A DNA stretch of 64,000 nucleotides from Hymenopellis radicata (taxonomy: Eukaryota; Basidiomycota; Agaricomycetes; Agaricales; Physalacriaceae). Location: the NCBI GenBank assembly GCA_015501595.1, contig JADNRX010000068.1, forward strand, positions 1 through 64,000, given 5' to 3'. Below, one piece after another: positions 9,737 to 22,008 of the stretch (positions are counted from its first letter, which is position 1; each line of letters starts with the position of its first letter). The translations under genes and the position numbers were made by a program. The notes beneath the pieces are model-generated. The model saw nothing but the letters and a program-made list of their open reading frames with translations. It had not been told where the DNA came from and made no database searches.

Positions 9737-11568
9737 TTACTGTGAATAATTAAACAGCCCTTCGTCCTCGTACAAGGACAGATTACTCGTCTTGCGCGGT
9801 CGCGCACCCTCAGTCACACCGCGCCGGTGTAGTGGGATCTCCCTGGAGAGCGGCTCGCGCCTAGGTAGCGAACTCTGCCGCGATAGCGTCCCAGTGGGAG
9901 ATGCAGCCTCCCGTCGACTCTGTCTAGTCGAGCCGCTTCCCAATCCTTCCAGACTCTTGAGAAAGGCATCATTCATGCGTCCCAGTTCCGCATCAACAGC
10001 CTCTTCGCTCGTCATCCCAACAATCCTGCCAATCGGCTGCTCTTGGCGCATAAGCAGCCCTACGTTGGAAGTGGACGCGACTGGATACGGTATGGTAGAC
10101 GTCGGATATCCCTTTGGCGGTGAACTGCTCGGGAAGGGGGTCGTATTGGTTGATGACGGTGGTGATGACGATAGAGGAAGCGGCCGTCGGAGAGGCTTCC
10201 GCGCATCGATCTCCTGGACAAAGTCACTGAGGTCGTCGTCATCCGTCCGTGCCGCAGCGGCGCTGGACAGCTTCTCGTTGTAGCTGGAATGCGCGCTTCC
10301 GCTACCAGGTGTTAGTGGTCGAGCGGTACCAGAGTTGGGTGAATAGCGGTGCCCAAATGAGGATGAGTAGCGTTTCCGCGTAGGCGGTGGCGGTGGTGGT
10401 TGTTGAGATGGTGATACGGATGTGGAGGATGATGCAGCCAGAGGAGAATGGGGAATTGTAGGGGGTGAAGTCTTTCCAGCACCTAAAGGCGACGAGCTCA
10501 CCAGACCCGTCAAGCCGACATTAACAGATGATAGGCTGCCTGACAGAGTATCTGTCTTGAAAGGATGGGGATGTGGTCGACGGGGAGAATGAGCTCAGTA
10601 AAGATGGGGCACGGGGCGATGATGATAACAGTGAAGGTGGCCGCGGAGAAGATGTTAGTATAGACTGCGTCCGTGGGGATGCTTTCGGCGACGAGCTCAG
10701 TGCCGAGTCACGTCTAATACGATTAAGACTGCTCCCACCACTACTCTTTGCGCTTGCTAATGTCGGTACGAACTGAGACTGGTCAGCGTATGCGTCGTCG
10801 TCGTCGCCAGCCCGCATGTGACTGCTCAACACGCTTTCCCTAGAGTCAATGCCAAAGTCTGGATTGGGGAGGTACTCGACGCGAAGGGTGAGTGTACCGC
10901 GAGGGTGCGGTACCGATGGGAACGTGTGGATCCGCGCACCAGATCCACCGTACCAATCCAGACCATCCAAGCCTTCTGGATCGACGAGACGCACTTCGAT
11001 CCGTGCTCCCATTCGTCGTAGGCGCCCCTTGATGCCCCAAGCAGGCAGTACTCGCAGTAAGCTCCAAGCACCCCGGAATAGTGGAATGCCGTGCTTGTAC
11101 ACAGTAGGCAAGTCATCGCTGCCGTCTGCGGATGTGTGAGACGGTGCCGCCGAGAGTGAGATTGACCACCGTTCAAGCAGAATCTCCTTCATAGTTGCTG
11201 GCAATGGGACGCGCGAAGGCAGCGACACCGCGACCTGCGTGGCGGGCAGGTCTGGGAGCACGAGAACCACGTGGACACTGAACGGCGGCGGACGTGGTCG
11301 ACTGGACTGGGCGTCGACAGATTGAACTGGGAGCACAGTCAGTTAGACCCTTTAGTACATATATGGGCAGACGCACCCATTTATCGACCTTGACCGTTCC
11401 ACTTCCGGTTGCACCACCCTCGCCGCTAGCACGTCTGCTGCTAATACCGCCTATGTCGCCTCCTCCGCGACCGTCACTAGCGCCGTTCCCGCTCTCCCGA
11501 GCCTCATGCACAACGTAATACAGCTTTGAATAGAAATGCGCTGAAATTTGGTCCGCCTTTCGATCCAT
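9737..11568 (-). CDS. ATG13: Autophagy protein Atg13 (Atg1/ULK complex subunit), HORMA domain
   Basis: Atg13 is the regulatory subunit of the Atg1 kinase complex and a TORC1 target that starts autophagosome formation. The N-terminal exon from ATG 11568 encodes KADQISAHFYSKLYYVV, typical of the HORMA start, and ends KVDKW. The next exon carries the HORMA core: ILLERWSISL, VYKHGIPLFRGAWSLLR and LRVEYLPNPDFGIDSRES. A long serine/proline-rich tail contains KRYSSSFGHRYSP and DDDDLSDFVQEIDA, as expected for the Atg1/Atg17-binding region. Two joints are unclear. After the intron with donor at 11376 the conserved FNLSTP motif follows the first acceptor (exon base 11326) but is out of frame with the core; a second acceptor (exon base 11306) keeps frame but skips it. 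Near 10535-10560 the frame shifts again without a convincing intron. Indels or unusual introns are possible. Family assignment is secure, gene model is not. Confidence 0.85.
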
Positions 11569-12074
11569 CGCCAAAGTACAGCCTTATTCCGTTCGTCGTC
11601 GTCGTGTGTCCTGTTCAAGTCGTCGTCAAAGTCATCGTGTCGGAAGCGTGTGGGAGTAGCAGACAAGTGGTTGATAGGGTTACGTAACTTACTCTGGGGT
11701 TCGGGTGCCTTATCTTATCTCCAGAATCCGTTCCGCTTAAAGCTCAATTGTCTGCGGTTTACCTCTGCAAGGGTTTCTCTACGCGGTATCGATGAATTAA
11801 TCAACCGAATTGGCAGAATCGATAGGATAAAAGATCATGATAGACGCCCGAACAACTTGACAATCCTTGACTCACTGATTCAAATTGCCACCAGTGATTG
11901 GCGCCGCAGAACATTGATAGAGGTCTATGAGTCGTAAGGACTTAGGAAAGGCTTCTAAGCTCCGGTTCCCGCATCTCTCCCATGACACAAGCTGTTGGAC
12001 GGCGTTAAACTAGCAGAAAGTGTCACAAGTCCAAAAAACTCTGATTTTTTGGTCCACCGTCCTTGGATTCACTA
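11569..12074. other. Upstream region of ATG13
   Basis: No gene is visible. An alternative upstream start for ATG13 exists in another frame (11451-11666) but has no family support. The last eight bases (12067-12074, attcacta) are the target duplication of the adjacent MITE. Confidence 0.4.
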
Positions 12075-12397
12075 TAGGGTGGTGCAGTAAACCCTTGGTT
12101 TTGATACACCTCGGGTTTACTGCAGTTATTAACGGTATCAATACGGTATTGAAACCTTGGTCGATGGATGGGTAGGTTTCAATACCGGCACGTGACTATT
12201 CACGTGATGGAGCGCCGGCGCTGAGGACAAGCACAGAGTGGCGGGGATCAGGGCGGCGCGCCGCTGCGCCACATCACGTGGTCCAAAGCACGTGCCGGTA
12301 TCGAAACCGTTAGTAACGGTTTTAAAACTCGGGCCTCCCGGGTGGTCGGTATCAATACCGTTAGTAACACCCTCGGGAGGTTTACTGCGCCACCCTA
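12075..12397 (+). mobile_element. hAT-type MITE, copy 1 (323 bp), 67 bp from the tRNA-Leu 3' end
   Basis: The element starts TAGGGTGGTGCAGTAAACC and ends with the inverted counterpart GGTTTACTGCGCCACCCTA, a terminal inverted repeat of about 19 bp. It is flanked by a perfect 8-bp direct repeat, attcacta, at 12067-12074 and 12398-12405. Eight-bp duplications and TAGGG-type ends are typical of the hAT superfamily. It has no coding capacity and contains several near-palindromic motifs of the form GGTATCRAWACC, possible transposase-binding sites. Copies 2 and 3 are at 27143 and 39177. Confidence 0.9.
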
Positions 12398-12463
12398 ATT
12401 CACTAAATGTTTACAGTTTAATGCAAAATGGGTAAAAAGTAACGCAGTTGTATGATGCTGGGA

Positions 12464-12570
12464 TGATGAGGATGGGATTCGAACCCATGCCCTTTCGGAC
12501 CAGATGTACTCATTGAAAGTCAATGTGATCCTCCTTAGTCTGGCGCCTTAGACCGCTCGGCCACCTCACC
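12464..12570 (-). tRNA. tRNA-Leu, anticodon AAG, with intron
   Basis: On the minus strand the gene begins GGTGAGGTGGCCGAGCGG and ends in the T-arm GGGTTCGAATCCC plus CCTCATC and discriminator A. The anticodon stem CCAGA/TCTGG encloses a loop with AAG, interrupted after position 37 by an intron of roughly 27 nt. A long variable arm (GTCCGAAAGGGC) fits leucine. Acceptor stem pairs fully with one G-U. The gene, intron included, is identical to the one at 27531-27637. Confidence 0.93.
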
Positions 12571-13783
12571 ATGTTGTGGTGGCATCTGTCGGCTCTCTGC
12601 TGGGTGTACTTTGTATGCAGAGAACTTGTACTTAGTAGCGTCTATGAACAGCTTTCTCATTTACTTCTGACTTGCTCGAACGCAGTGACACTTCGATCGA
12701 TGATCGATCGGAATTAGAGAAAGTCGCCAATCCAACAACCCGACTCGCCCAATCGAGAAAGCGACCAACACCTACCGCTATTGGGAAGAGAATTCGAAGA
12801 GGTTGGAGACCACCATATTATAATTCTTCAGGCATTAGGATAACCTTCTTTAGCTAAGCTCAAGTGTTGGAGTGAGCAAGTGATTGAGGGGGCCCGCTAC
12901 GCAGTAGCATACTACCTTTCAGCGATCCCACTAGAGTAGGCGTATGGATCTATGATTGCCGGACAGACTTGGCCTGGCTACTCATCCTCTGTCTGCACGT
13001 TCCGGTTTATATCCTGCACGAGGTCGACAACCACCCGCTCGGGAAATGTAGTGCGTATTAATCCTTCAGGACACGTGAACTACCATTTTGTAATGGCTCA
13101 CCATCGAGCTCCTTCCTCCCCGCTGCCTTCGCCGTTCACGTATGGGAAAATTCCAGTACTACCTCCGAGTGAGGCGGAGAACTGGAGGAGGTAGTAACGA
13201 GTCACCGGCGAGCAGCCTCCGATCTTGCAATTCGAGAATGTTTGGAGGTTTCCCGGCAGGAAAGGGGGATTCAGGAGAGACTCTTGCCGCACGCCGCGGA
13301 TGGGAACTACTACATACTAGCAGACATGTCACATGCAGGTAGTTCCGGGAGAAGAGAAGCCTTGGATCATTCCTCAGACGAGCCCCCAGTGTTGGAATCT
13401 GGGAAACCTGGGTCGAAGACGAGGATTTCAAAGATGCCATATTCAGCATTCCCAAAACCAGTACAAGAGACTTATCGAGGATGACCGCGCTGTGGAGGTC
13501 TACGACAGGTTAAGGAAACGAAAGATAGCCCTAATATCTGTCATTTGGTTGAAGGATCTCCGAGGGTTTGTTGCAGAAGTGGATCGATTTGGAGTTACAA
13601 TGCCTGTACGATGCGATACTGATCGAACGTGGCCTGGAGGTATGAGAAACCTTGCTGCGTGAAGAGGATGTATCTGCTGTTGATGTACGTAGTTTATTCT
13701 GACTGTATAAATAGATAGTTTGTTCTCCTGTATAAATAAATCAGTATGACTGACTGCCTTTGAACACTACTGAGTAATGGGAT
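12571..13783. other. Unassigned stretch with a possible gene remnant
   Basis: No family recognised. Around 13395-13485 the plus strand reads GIWETWVEDEDFKDAIFSIP in one frame, which looks like real protein, but stops and frame changes occur on both sides. It may be a relic of a gene or a very fragmented exon. Confidence 0.35.
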
Positions 13784-15220
13784 CTAAGTCTCTTTCGACA
13801 CATCCTGAATGCCGTGTGGGACACTTTCCGGCGCTTCGAGTGAGGCCTCCGGGGAGATCCGACTCACTGTGACGAAACGTATTGACGAGGTTACGTGGTT
13901 ACGCGTGGGGAGGCCACTATGCTCCGATATCGTGTCCCACAAGGATCCATAGATGAGTACAATAACATGCGTCGCCATCGGGACGAAGGCCTGGGAAGTA
14001 TAAGTACATGCCAGGAGAATCGCTCCTCAAACTTACCCCGACGAAAACTGTGATTCCAACGAAGACGGTAGCGATAACATCGCCTGCGCTGTATGTGTCT
14101 GGGGTGGAGGTAATCGTGATAACGAAAATGAGCTGGAAAACAGATGCTCTGGTCAAACGCTGCTGAAAAACAAGAGAAAGCGCTCCTCACGTTCACGGAG
14201 AAGTAGATGAAACCTGACTCAGCAAGGAGTCCCAGAATCCTCTCACCGACGGACCTGCGCCGCGTCGAATGGAATAGTTTCCTCATTTCTGTACGATGGC
14301 CCCTGCATTAGATCAGCCAAATGCCTCTGATAGAGCCTCGACGCACCAGCCAATGTATGCGATAACGCAGGTCGACAACAGGTTGGAGAGTAGCGACAAA
14401 CACCAGTTTACAAGAGCTTTTTTACCACATACGCCGTAGAAGTAACCCTCACGGGTTGGGATGGGACCCCGTAACTGACAGACAAGTACGACTGGGATCG
14501 TGCCTAAAGTGAAAGGTGCATATGAGCGTGAGCCTCGTTTGGGGTGGGCTGAATACACATACTAACCTGCGTAAGATAGCAAAAAGGCGGCGGGGCACAC
14601 CAACATCCGTTTCGCAGCCAAATTATGCGAGGAGAGCTCCCAAGCACGCCAAAAGACCACTAAATCACCAAGCAGTGTCTGTAGAGGTGAACAGATGATG
14701 CGCACGCAGACTGCTTCTGACACTCACTGAAACCAGCCAGGACCCATTGCCAACTGTAAGCACTCCACGTACATTGCTCTGAGCATTCAAATGCAACGCC
14801 TTGTCCGCAGGGGTTATTTTGCCCTCGTCACCCACAGCTTGCAGAAGAATGTCCCGTGCCTGGATGAAAAACCAAAAAAGATCGATGGCATATTGTAGAG
14901 AGACCAGAGCAAACATGGCTGAGAAAATGAAGATCATTGGCGAACCACGTCGGCTAACGAGGGTGAACTTGAATATGAATTTCCTTTAGCGAAATGTTGA
15001 GTCCTTTGCTCACCGCTTTCTGCTTGTTAGAACAATGTGGGCAACAAAACATGCCAGCACAACAGCTGAAAATCATAAACATCGAGATGTAGAAGGACGA
15101 ACAGAATTACAACGCACTCCAAGCAATACTCTCGGCAATGACAGGAAGCCCGCCTACAAGGATCCATTCGCCGGTGCGGCGTAAATACCCTGCCGTGGTC
15201 GTCGTGTCAGACTGAGACAT
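13784..15220 (-). CDS. Basidiomycete-type seven-TM membrane protein, multi-exon
   Basis: The ATG at 15220 begins MSQSDTTTTAGYLRRTGEW. Exons joined across short GT-AG introns give the usual order of this mushroom-expanded family: a first hydrophobic segment (VVLACFVAHIVL), MIFIFSAMFALVSLQYAIDL, then the characteristic LLGDLVVFWRAWEL, VCPAAFLLSYA, ALVNWCLSLLSNLLSTCV and RILGLLAESGFIYFSVN near the end. The short tail after the last TM is hydrophilic. Proteins with this GDxVVxWRAW signature are common in Agaricomycetes and uncharacterised; a receptor role is often suggested but not shown. Exact borders of the last two exons (13.8-14.3 kb) are uncertain. Confidence 0.72.
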
Positions 15221-15276
15221 GGCGGGACAAGACAAGCTACTGGGCGCTTGTCGCAGACAGATAAGAAGCGAAAGCA

Positions 15277-16690
15277 GTGTTCATCATGATGGCAGAGCCG
15301 ACATCAGTGGTTTTCGATACTTCTCGTACTGCCCATGGGCTATGGTATGTGTATCACGGCAGCCTCAGCCGCGTTGAAATGAATTCACCGATAGATCATT
15401 TCCTGAAAGATCCCCAAGGACGGATCCTCGGCAAACTGGATATAGACCAAGTCATGAGGATGCGTAACCGCCCCGCTGAGAGTTTGGAGCTGCCAGTTTT
15501 CAAAGCAAGCTTGTTCGCGCGCGAAGGATACCAGGTCGCAGAACGAGGCCGGTATGGTTAAGTTGTCGCTCCGCGTGATCGCGTCACTGTCACTTCTTTT
15601 CCCTAGTCGCGTGGATAATTTAAACTACAGCCACAACTATCGTTCATGGGGATTCATTTCTTCGACAAGAGTCCAAGTTGGCCTTCCGAACAGCTCCCTC
15701 GTCTAGGACCGCGTACTGTTCTTCTTCAAGCAGGCATTTGCTGCGTCGTTTGGGCAGAAGATGCATAGTCCATCGTTCACCGCGTCCCGACCGTCCTTTT
15801 CGACACACAGCTCGTAGTATCGGACGACGACCTGCAAAGCGCGGCCCAAACTATCTGCTCGAAGCTGCCGTACGCCATGGAAAATGACGACGAGCCGGCT
15901 TGGAAGGACTTGCGATTATTCAACAAGGACCACACCGCACGCGTTCGACATCCACATTATTTTTACGCCACCAAAATTCCGAGTGGGCGCGTAAGAAAGT
16001 ATGTGCATTGCTTCCGACATACTAGTTTGCCTAGTTTGCCTGTCTGATTACTTCTTCTCAGGAAATGGCGGATCGAATATGCCGCCTCTGTCTTCCACCT
16101 TCTCGTACATGTCTAAATACAGAGCCGCCGTCTGAGGAATCCCCTTCCCCACCCTAGCCTCATTCTATGACGCCCGCATTGCTACACAAGTCTATCCCCC
16201 ACGGCCGTTCATCCAGAGTGTTGTATGGCGTCTTGGATATCCTACCTCACACCGTACACGCTCTCCGACAAGCTTAAGGGAATCTGTACGGAACCCAGCA
16301 CTGGCCCCGAGAAGGTTCTCATCCCCTGATTCGATCTGCTGGAGAAAGTCGGCCCTACCTGATTCATCATCTGCTCACCGTGAAGGCTTTGGAGAGAGCT
16401 GAAACTGCGACGGAGATGGAAACGATTCGAGCGGTGGTACGGTCGCGCTTTCCCCCGGTGATCCAACTAAAATCTCTTCCAGTAAGCGATTGGGGATTCT
16501 GTTATCACGGCCACGTCGTTTGTCGTACTATCCTTGCCTTCGCGCTCGAGGAGAGGACCCCCAGTGTTGCCCCCACGTTCCACGCCGTGAGTAGTATTCT
16601 TTTCATTGTTGCCTCTATATTGAAATCCTCTTATAGGTACGTGGTCGACACTCAAATGGAAAGCGCGGACTGGGAATGGTGACCGCTTGC
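15277..16690 (+). pseudogene. Degenerate basidiomycete hypothetical gene
   Basis: Several protein-like segments lie in order on the plus strand but in different frames and with internal stops. They include a first open stretch (15277-15561), then LGPRTVLLQAGICCVVWAED (about 15700-15760), a part reading LQSAAQTICSKLPYAMENDD (15830-15890), LSDKLKGICTEPSTGPEKVL (16258-16320) and a last part with RAETATEMETIRAVV (16390-16440). I cannot name the family. The order suggests one decayed gene, or one with many frame errors, rather than chance frames. Confidence 0.4.
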
Positions 16691-17166
16691 AAAGTATTCA
16701 TCGATAACTAGAACAACGTTGCGCTAGCTATAATATCACGTCTAGATGACGCTTCACGCGTCCTTCGCGGCAGCATGCGATTATAATGCCGTGTCAAGGA
16801 GCGCGGCGCGCGCTCGGGATGTACTTGGGGGCCTTGCAGTAATGCAGCTTCTAGAGTGGTAGAAAGTTGTATCGCCTGACTAGCTTTGTTTATGTAGCTC
16901 AGTTGTACCCATATGGATAACTGAGGCAGGCAAGGTGATTCGAAATTCCCTGTCAGGTCTGCACCACTGCACAACCATTACATTCTCTTTAACTGTGTAC
17001 ACACCTTATTGACTATCTATTGTAATATGTCTGCTCTCGAAACCATGCATATCGACAATTCAATAACTCTACTCTTACCAACATGTCCATCATCCTTTTA
17101 TCCTTTGCCTTCTCGTTAATTTTCTAAGAATCCAGTACGTACCCAGAGAATGTCCACAAACATGAC
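16691..17166. other. Intergenic stretch, nothing recognised
   Basis: I see no gene or clear repeat here. It forms the 3' flank of the minus-strand gene ending at 17167. Confidence 0.4.
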
Positions 17167-18682
17167 TTATACACATTGAACATGAGAATTCGACGATGGT
17201 GGAGGAGAGATGGGAAGGACGGGCCGAACCTTCTCCAGCAACATCTCAACCGTGCTTGAGGCACGGACTGAAGCCTCACCATCCATGCAGGGCTCTTCCT
17301 GGTCCAAATCCTCCATTGGCTCTCCACCCATTGCACACTCAGATTTAACACGCACAGCCCAATGTTCAATAATCCATTGACACTGATCAAACCTAGACAG
17401 GTTTTGAGTGGTGAGAGCGTCCCTGTGTTCGCTTTTGTGCCGTTTTGCAGGTGGGCCATCTGAGCCATGTGGTGACGAATGTGAATGGGGTCCTGAATCG
17501 CGACCGCCAGGACCCCAAGCCGCAGATGGCTGTCGCGGTGGCGGCATAGAGGACGTTGCTGGTCACAGGTTCGCCAAACAGTTAAACCCCGCTGAAAATT
17601 CAAAGCGATCTTCGATGTGTTCGAAGCCACTGCCTGCCTATCCTCCGCCAACTGGGCCGTCATACTCTTCGCTAGTCGGCGTAGAAATAAAAACAGTTTC
17701 ACTATCTGAGCTGGAACATTGCCTTTAAAGGAGAAGACATGCACTGGGTCCCAACCTATGGCGAGCTTGTTATCTGACCAGAAAGATGCGTAAATGAATG
17801 CCCCATCCCGACCCAAGGCGAGTCCGAACAGAGTCCGCTCTTTCAAGCGCAGAGCACGGCGTTGCAGTTGCGCCGTTGTAAAATCCATGGCCAACTGGTG
17901 GAATTTATGCAGGCTGGTGCCGCTCTTGTATTCAAGAAGCACGGCGAGGAGGAAAAGGTACGGATCATCAGAGACGTTGTGCTGAAAATGCACATTGGTG
18001 TACAACTTGGCTACCCGTTCAATCTGCAGAGCTGAGGATAGTGCTACCGGATTGGGGTTGTCGTCAGTGGATGCAGGCATCGGCGGAAGGGGGGACAAAG
18101 GCAGTTGAGAGGGGGATATGGTAGTGCTTTCTAGAGCGATCACATTTTCGAGCTCCAAATGAATGTGATCTGCACTGATAGGACCATAAGCGACGAGCGC
18201 ATCAGGATGGGCCTCGCTGGTGGTTACATGATTTTCTTTCAGCCAAATGCCTTCCTCTAATCTGCAAAGAAAAGAAATAAGTGTTTGTATATGCACTAGA
18301 AAACAACGTACAGAGCGTGGAAATTTCCGTCTCCAAACTCGGGCTTGCCGTCCACCACATACTGATGGGCAAAGACGTCCGTGACTAGCGCATCTATGTT
18401 GCGCCTAAACGTAGCGTCGTTCTTTCCATGTCGTGACCGAATATCCTGGTGCAGAGCGAGCAGTGTGTGAAACGCCGCGAAGATTGCAAACGAGTCTCTG
18501 TCGTCTGACCCTTTAAAGGAGGTTGAACTGGCTGCGCTGACAACGGCCTTGCGAAAATCCGTCGCATTTAGCTTGTCATATTGTGGATGATAATCCGGGT
18601 CCTGCGAATCGTTGAGAATGAAAAAAAAGGAGGCGAGAAGGCGGCGTACCCTCCATTCTTGCGGAACTACGAGTTGTGACAT
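17167..18682 (-). CDS. Uncharacterised basidiomycete protein, three exons
   Basis: The ATG at 18682 begins MSQLVVPQEWRVRRLLASFF. Exon 1 ends near 18313; an intron with donor gtacgttg and acceptor tttgcag joins it in frame to LEEGIWLKENHVTTSEAHPD. The long second exon encodes a mixed alpha/beta-looking region (PYLFLLAVLLEYKSG, LRLKERTLFGLALGRDGAFI, WDPVHVFSFKGN). Another intron around 17545-17590 leads to a final exon with a basic KRHKSEHRD motif, an acidic stretch and a serine-proline tail ending at 17167. The domain order (N-terminal helical part, central fold, disordered nuclear-like tail) resembles fungal proteins of unknown function; I do not recognise a kinase or F-box. Coding quality is good. 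Confidence 0.6.
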
Positions 18683-19610
18683 GTCTTCGACGTCGCGCCT
18701 GATGTTTTGGATAGTCGGATTATCTTTGCCAAGCTAAGTGGCGACGTGCGTGGAGGAGAGGGGAGAAAGCCGGTATCGGTGATACCGGCTGGTTTGGGGT
18801 GAGGTCCCGGCTGGGGGAAAAGCAGCAGGCGAGACGGTTTCCGCGAGGGACGCCACACCAGGGTGTGGGAGAGGAAAACCGAATCGCCACGGGCAGCCGA
18901 AGACTCGGGTGGAAGGCTGACCTGGACCTGGACACGGATCCAGACAACCCACCACGTAAAGGGAGTTGGAGGGTGGGGAGAAAATGCGAGCGACGATGGG
19001 GGGAGTGAGCAGGACGCGCGATTTCCTAATCGGGCGTCCCCAAAAAGACATGTATACCTAAATAGTAATACATGTCTGTCTACACGATCGAGACGGCACT
19101 CTGCCCTTAGACTTGGCCTGGCAAAGGCTCTGAGACCCTCGTTCCTCGGGCCTTGAGCATTTGCGCGTCAGGAATCCAGTGAATACCCGAGGTTGCACGC
19201 CACGCGTTGAAGCCCTGCTGGGAGGCTGCTACTCTGCTAAGATGTCAAGAGATACTTAGCATACGTTGAAGGTGACTTTAACTTTGAAGGCGTGGCTTGG
19301 AACCTAGGTTACGGTAGACATGAGCAAACCGTACCTACATGGTTTCGACAGCGTTCTTACATTGAAGAGTCCCCCGATAACGAGAGCGGGCCCTGTGCAC
19401 TGGACATGATGATGGTGCGAAATTGCCAAACTGAGACTTAGAGTCGACCCCGCGTTCTTTACCCGGTGGCTGTGTAACCCATCTCTCCTTTTGCCTCCGT
19501 CCAACCCGTCCATCCACCCAATTAAACACTTGACATTCCTTCACTTTCCTTGATTTACCCTGGCTGGACGATGGCAGACGACGATCTCCTTCGCATGCAT
19601 ACCGCCAAAT
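18683..19610. other. Intergenic stretch with a small perfect inverted repeat
   Basis: Overlapping frames on both strands have no family signal. A perfect 10-bp inverted repeat (agacatgtat at 19046-19055, atacatgtct at 19068-19077, 12-nt loop) lies at about 470 bp from the next gene. The region probably contains the promoters of the divergent genes on both sides. Confidence 0.45.
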
Positions 19611-21586
19611 ATGACCGACAAGGTGGGCTCCTCGTCGACAATGAACCGGACGTTAATAGACACCTTTCGACCAGGATCACTGACATCAGTAGACACAGAC
19701 GGGCCCAGCGCATCCCGCTTTATCTCATCGACTTCACCACCGGAGCTGCATGCACCGCGCCCACGGCGGCACCTCCCACTATGGCTGCATGATACATCAC
19801 CGCCGTCCTCGCGCGCAGCGTCGCCGACTGGCAGTGTTACCTCTAGCCCAACAGTTGGTGGATCAAGGATGCGATATACATCCTTTTCTCGCTCCTGCCT
19901 GCACCCAAGATTTCAAGTTCGTCGGAGACGAGTACCGCAGCCCGGCGCCTGATTAAACACGCGTTTACGAAAAGCACGTCGTCAAAGCCGCTTTCTGTCT
20001 CCCCATTTTCCGTCCTCGCACCCCTCCTACCGGGCCTCTGGTCCACACACTCTTGGTCGCGCTGCTTGTCCGCCTTGTCCTTTCCCTTTCCCTCCATTCC
20101 GGCCAAAATACACCACCTATGTACGGTGACTTTGAAGCACAGCGACATTGGCTGGAGGTTGCATTACATGTTCCATTGAGGCAATGGTATTACTATGATC
20201 TGCAGTGGTGGGGAATGGACTATCCGCCGTTGACGGGATATGTTAGCTGGCTTTGTGGATATGTCGGTGATCGCATCGACAGAACGTGGTTCGCGCTTGA
20301 CGAATCGCGTGGGAGGGAAGATGACGGGTTGAAATTGTTCATGCGATGGACAGTCGTCGTGTGGGACGCGTTAGTTTATGTTCCTGCTGTTCTATGGTGG
20401 ATGCGCGTATGGGTCCGTTCTTCGAAGGCTAGAGTAAGGATCTACTCTTCTGATGACCGTTCTCTGACGATTCTCTAGAGTGTGTCTCTGTTGATAACAT
20501 TACTCCAGCCCTCCCTCCTCCTCATCGACTTTGGCCATTTCCAATACAACTCCTTCATGCTTGGCCTCACCCTCCTCTCCGTGTCGTGCTTTTTCCACGT
20601 CACGCGATCTCCTAGGCTGCATGTTCTTCGTTCTCTCCCTCTGCTTCAAGCAGATGTCCCTCTACTACGCTCCTGCCATCGGGACTTACCTTCTATCCAA
20701 ATGCATTCATCAGCGTTCTCCCAAACTCTTCATCCAGTACGGTGCCGTTACGGCTGCGACATTTGCTGTCGTGTTCGCACCCTTTTTACTACCAGCAAAA
20801 GACGGATGGCCGCTGACGCAGGTCATCCACCGCATATTCCCCTTTGCACGCGGCCTCTTTGAGGACAAGGTCGCCAACTTCTGGTGCGCCTCAAACGTCC
20901 TCATCAAATGGAAGTTCCTTCTCTCCACCACCGCTCTTCTGCGCGTTTCGGCCATCCTCACTCTTCTCGCATTCTTGCCCGCAGTTGTTCTGCTTCTACA
21001 GTCTCCAGACCCTCGGCTTTTGCCGTATGCCATGCTTACCAGCAGTCTCGCATTCTTCTTGTTCGGGTTCCAGGTGCATGAAAAGACGATCTTGGTATGC
21101 ATGCTGCCCGTCATGATGGTGCAAGGCGAATGGACCGTCCTCGCGAACAATGTGGCCCTCTTCAGCATGTGGCCACTACTCAAACGAGACGGTTTGGGGG
21201 TACAGTATATCGCCATCCTCCTCCTATGGAACAGACTCGTTTGGCGACCGTCGAGCTCAGGTAGACCTAATATCCCTTCGCGGTCGCTGATAGACTGGCT
21301 TACGACCAATTGGAAATCTGCGCTGACGACTGGGACGTACGCCGCCATGTTCGCTCTGCACGCGCTGGAGGCTGTGTTTCCCACCTCGCCAATTGCACGC
21401 CTGCCGGATCTGTGGCCGGTGCTCAACGTCCTTGTATCGACGCCGCTGTTCTTCTTGTTGTGGGCGTGGAGCGTAAGGGCGGGTGTTGAGGAGCGGTGGG
21501 CGGGATCGGAGTTTGGTATGCGGGAGGATGAGATTAAGAGGAGGAGTGTGCCGCCTTCGCCTATTTTTGGAAGGAAGAAGATTTGA
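19611..21586 (+). CDS. ALG6: ALG6-type dolichyl-P-glucose glucosyltransferase (ER N-glycan assembly)
   Basis: ALG6 adds the first glucose to Man9GlcNAc2-PP-dolichol in the ER lumen. Diagnostic stretches are MYGDFEAQRHWLEVALHVPL, QWWGMDYPPLTGYVSW, SLLLIDFGHFQYNSFMLGL and LCFKQMSLYYAPA, followed by repeated hydrophobic helices up to the basic tail GRKKI at the stop. The presumed first exon from ATG 19611 (alternative 19571) encodes a serine/proline-rich cytosolic leader; its junction to the first TM near 19950-20040 is not resolved. An intron at about 20435-20478 is clean. Near 20590-20607, after a run of five T, the frame shifts by one base without room for an intron (CFFHVT to DLLGCMFF). ALG6 is highly conserved, so a sequence error is likely, but decay cannot be excluded. 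It converges with the Stealth gene. Confidence 0.9.
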
Positions 21587-22008
21587 CGCCGTCGCCGACG
21601 AAGAAGAGGAGGGAAGGCTCGGTAGGGAGCGGGCGGCAGAGGAAGGAAAGTACGTCCATAAGGGAGTTGCGGCGGGAGGGTGATATAGGTGTGAGGGCGC
21701 GGTCGCCACTTGCGAGATGAGCGTAGAGTTCATTGGACTGTTTTCTTTTCTATTTACCATGTTGTTTGCATATTATGACTGCATTATTGGATGGTTTTTT
21801 TTGGGTTTATTATGTCAACAACCGGTTGCACCATGGCGTCCCGCTACTCTATTGCAAATATACGGGACATGTAACGAATGTGGCGTGCGCGTAAAGATAA
21901 CTATTAACCTGATATATTCTATACATTTTGAGGGTATACCCTGATACAGATGAAGCAATGCGTATGTATACAATCTACACGTGGAAAGCGTCCATCGCAA
22001 AATCATTC

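Noticed and set aside
20590..20607. A very short intron to explain the ALG6 frame change
   Set aside because: The only GT...AG pair nearby would give a 17-nt intron and does not restore the conserved frame.
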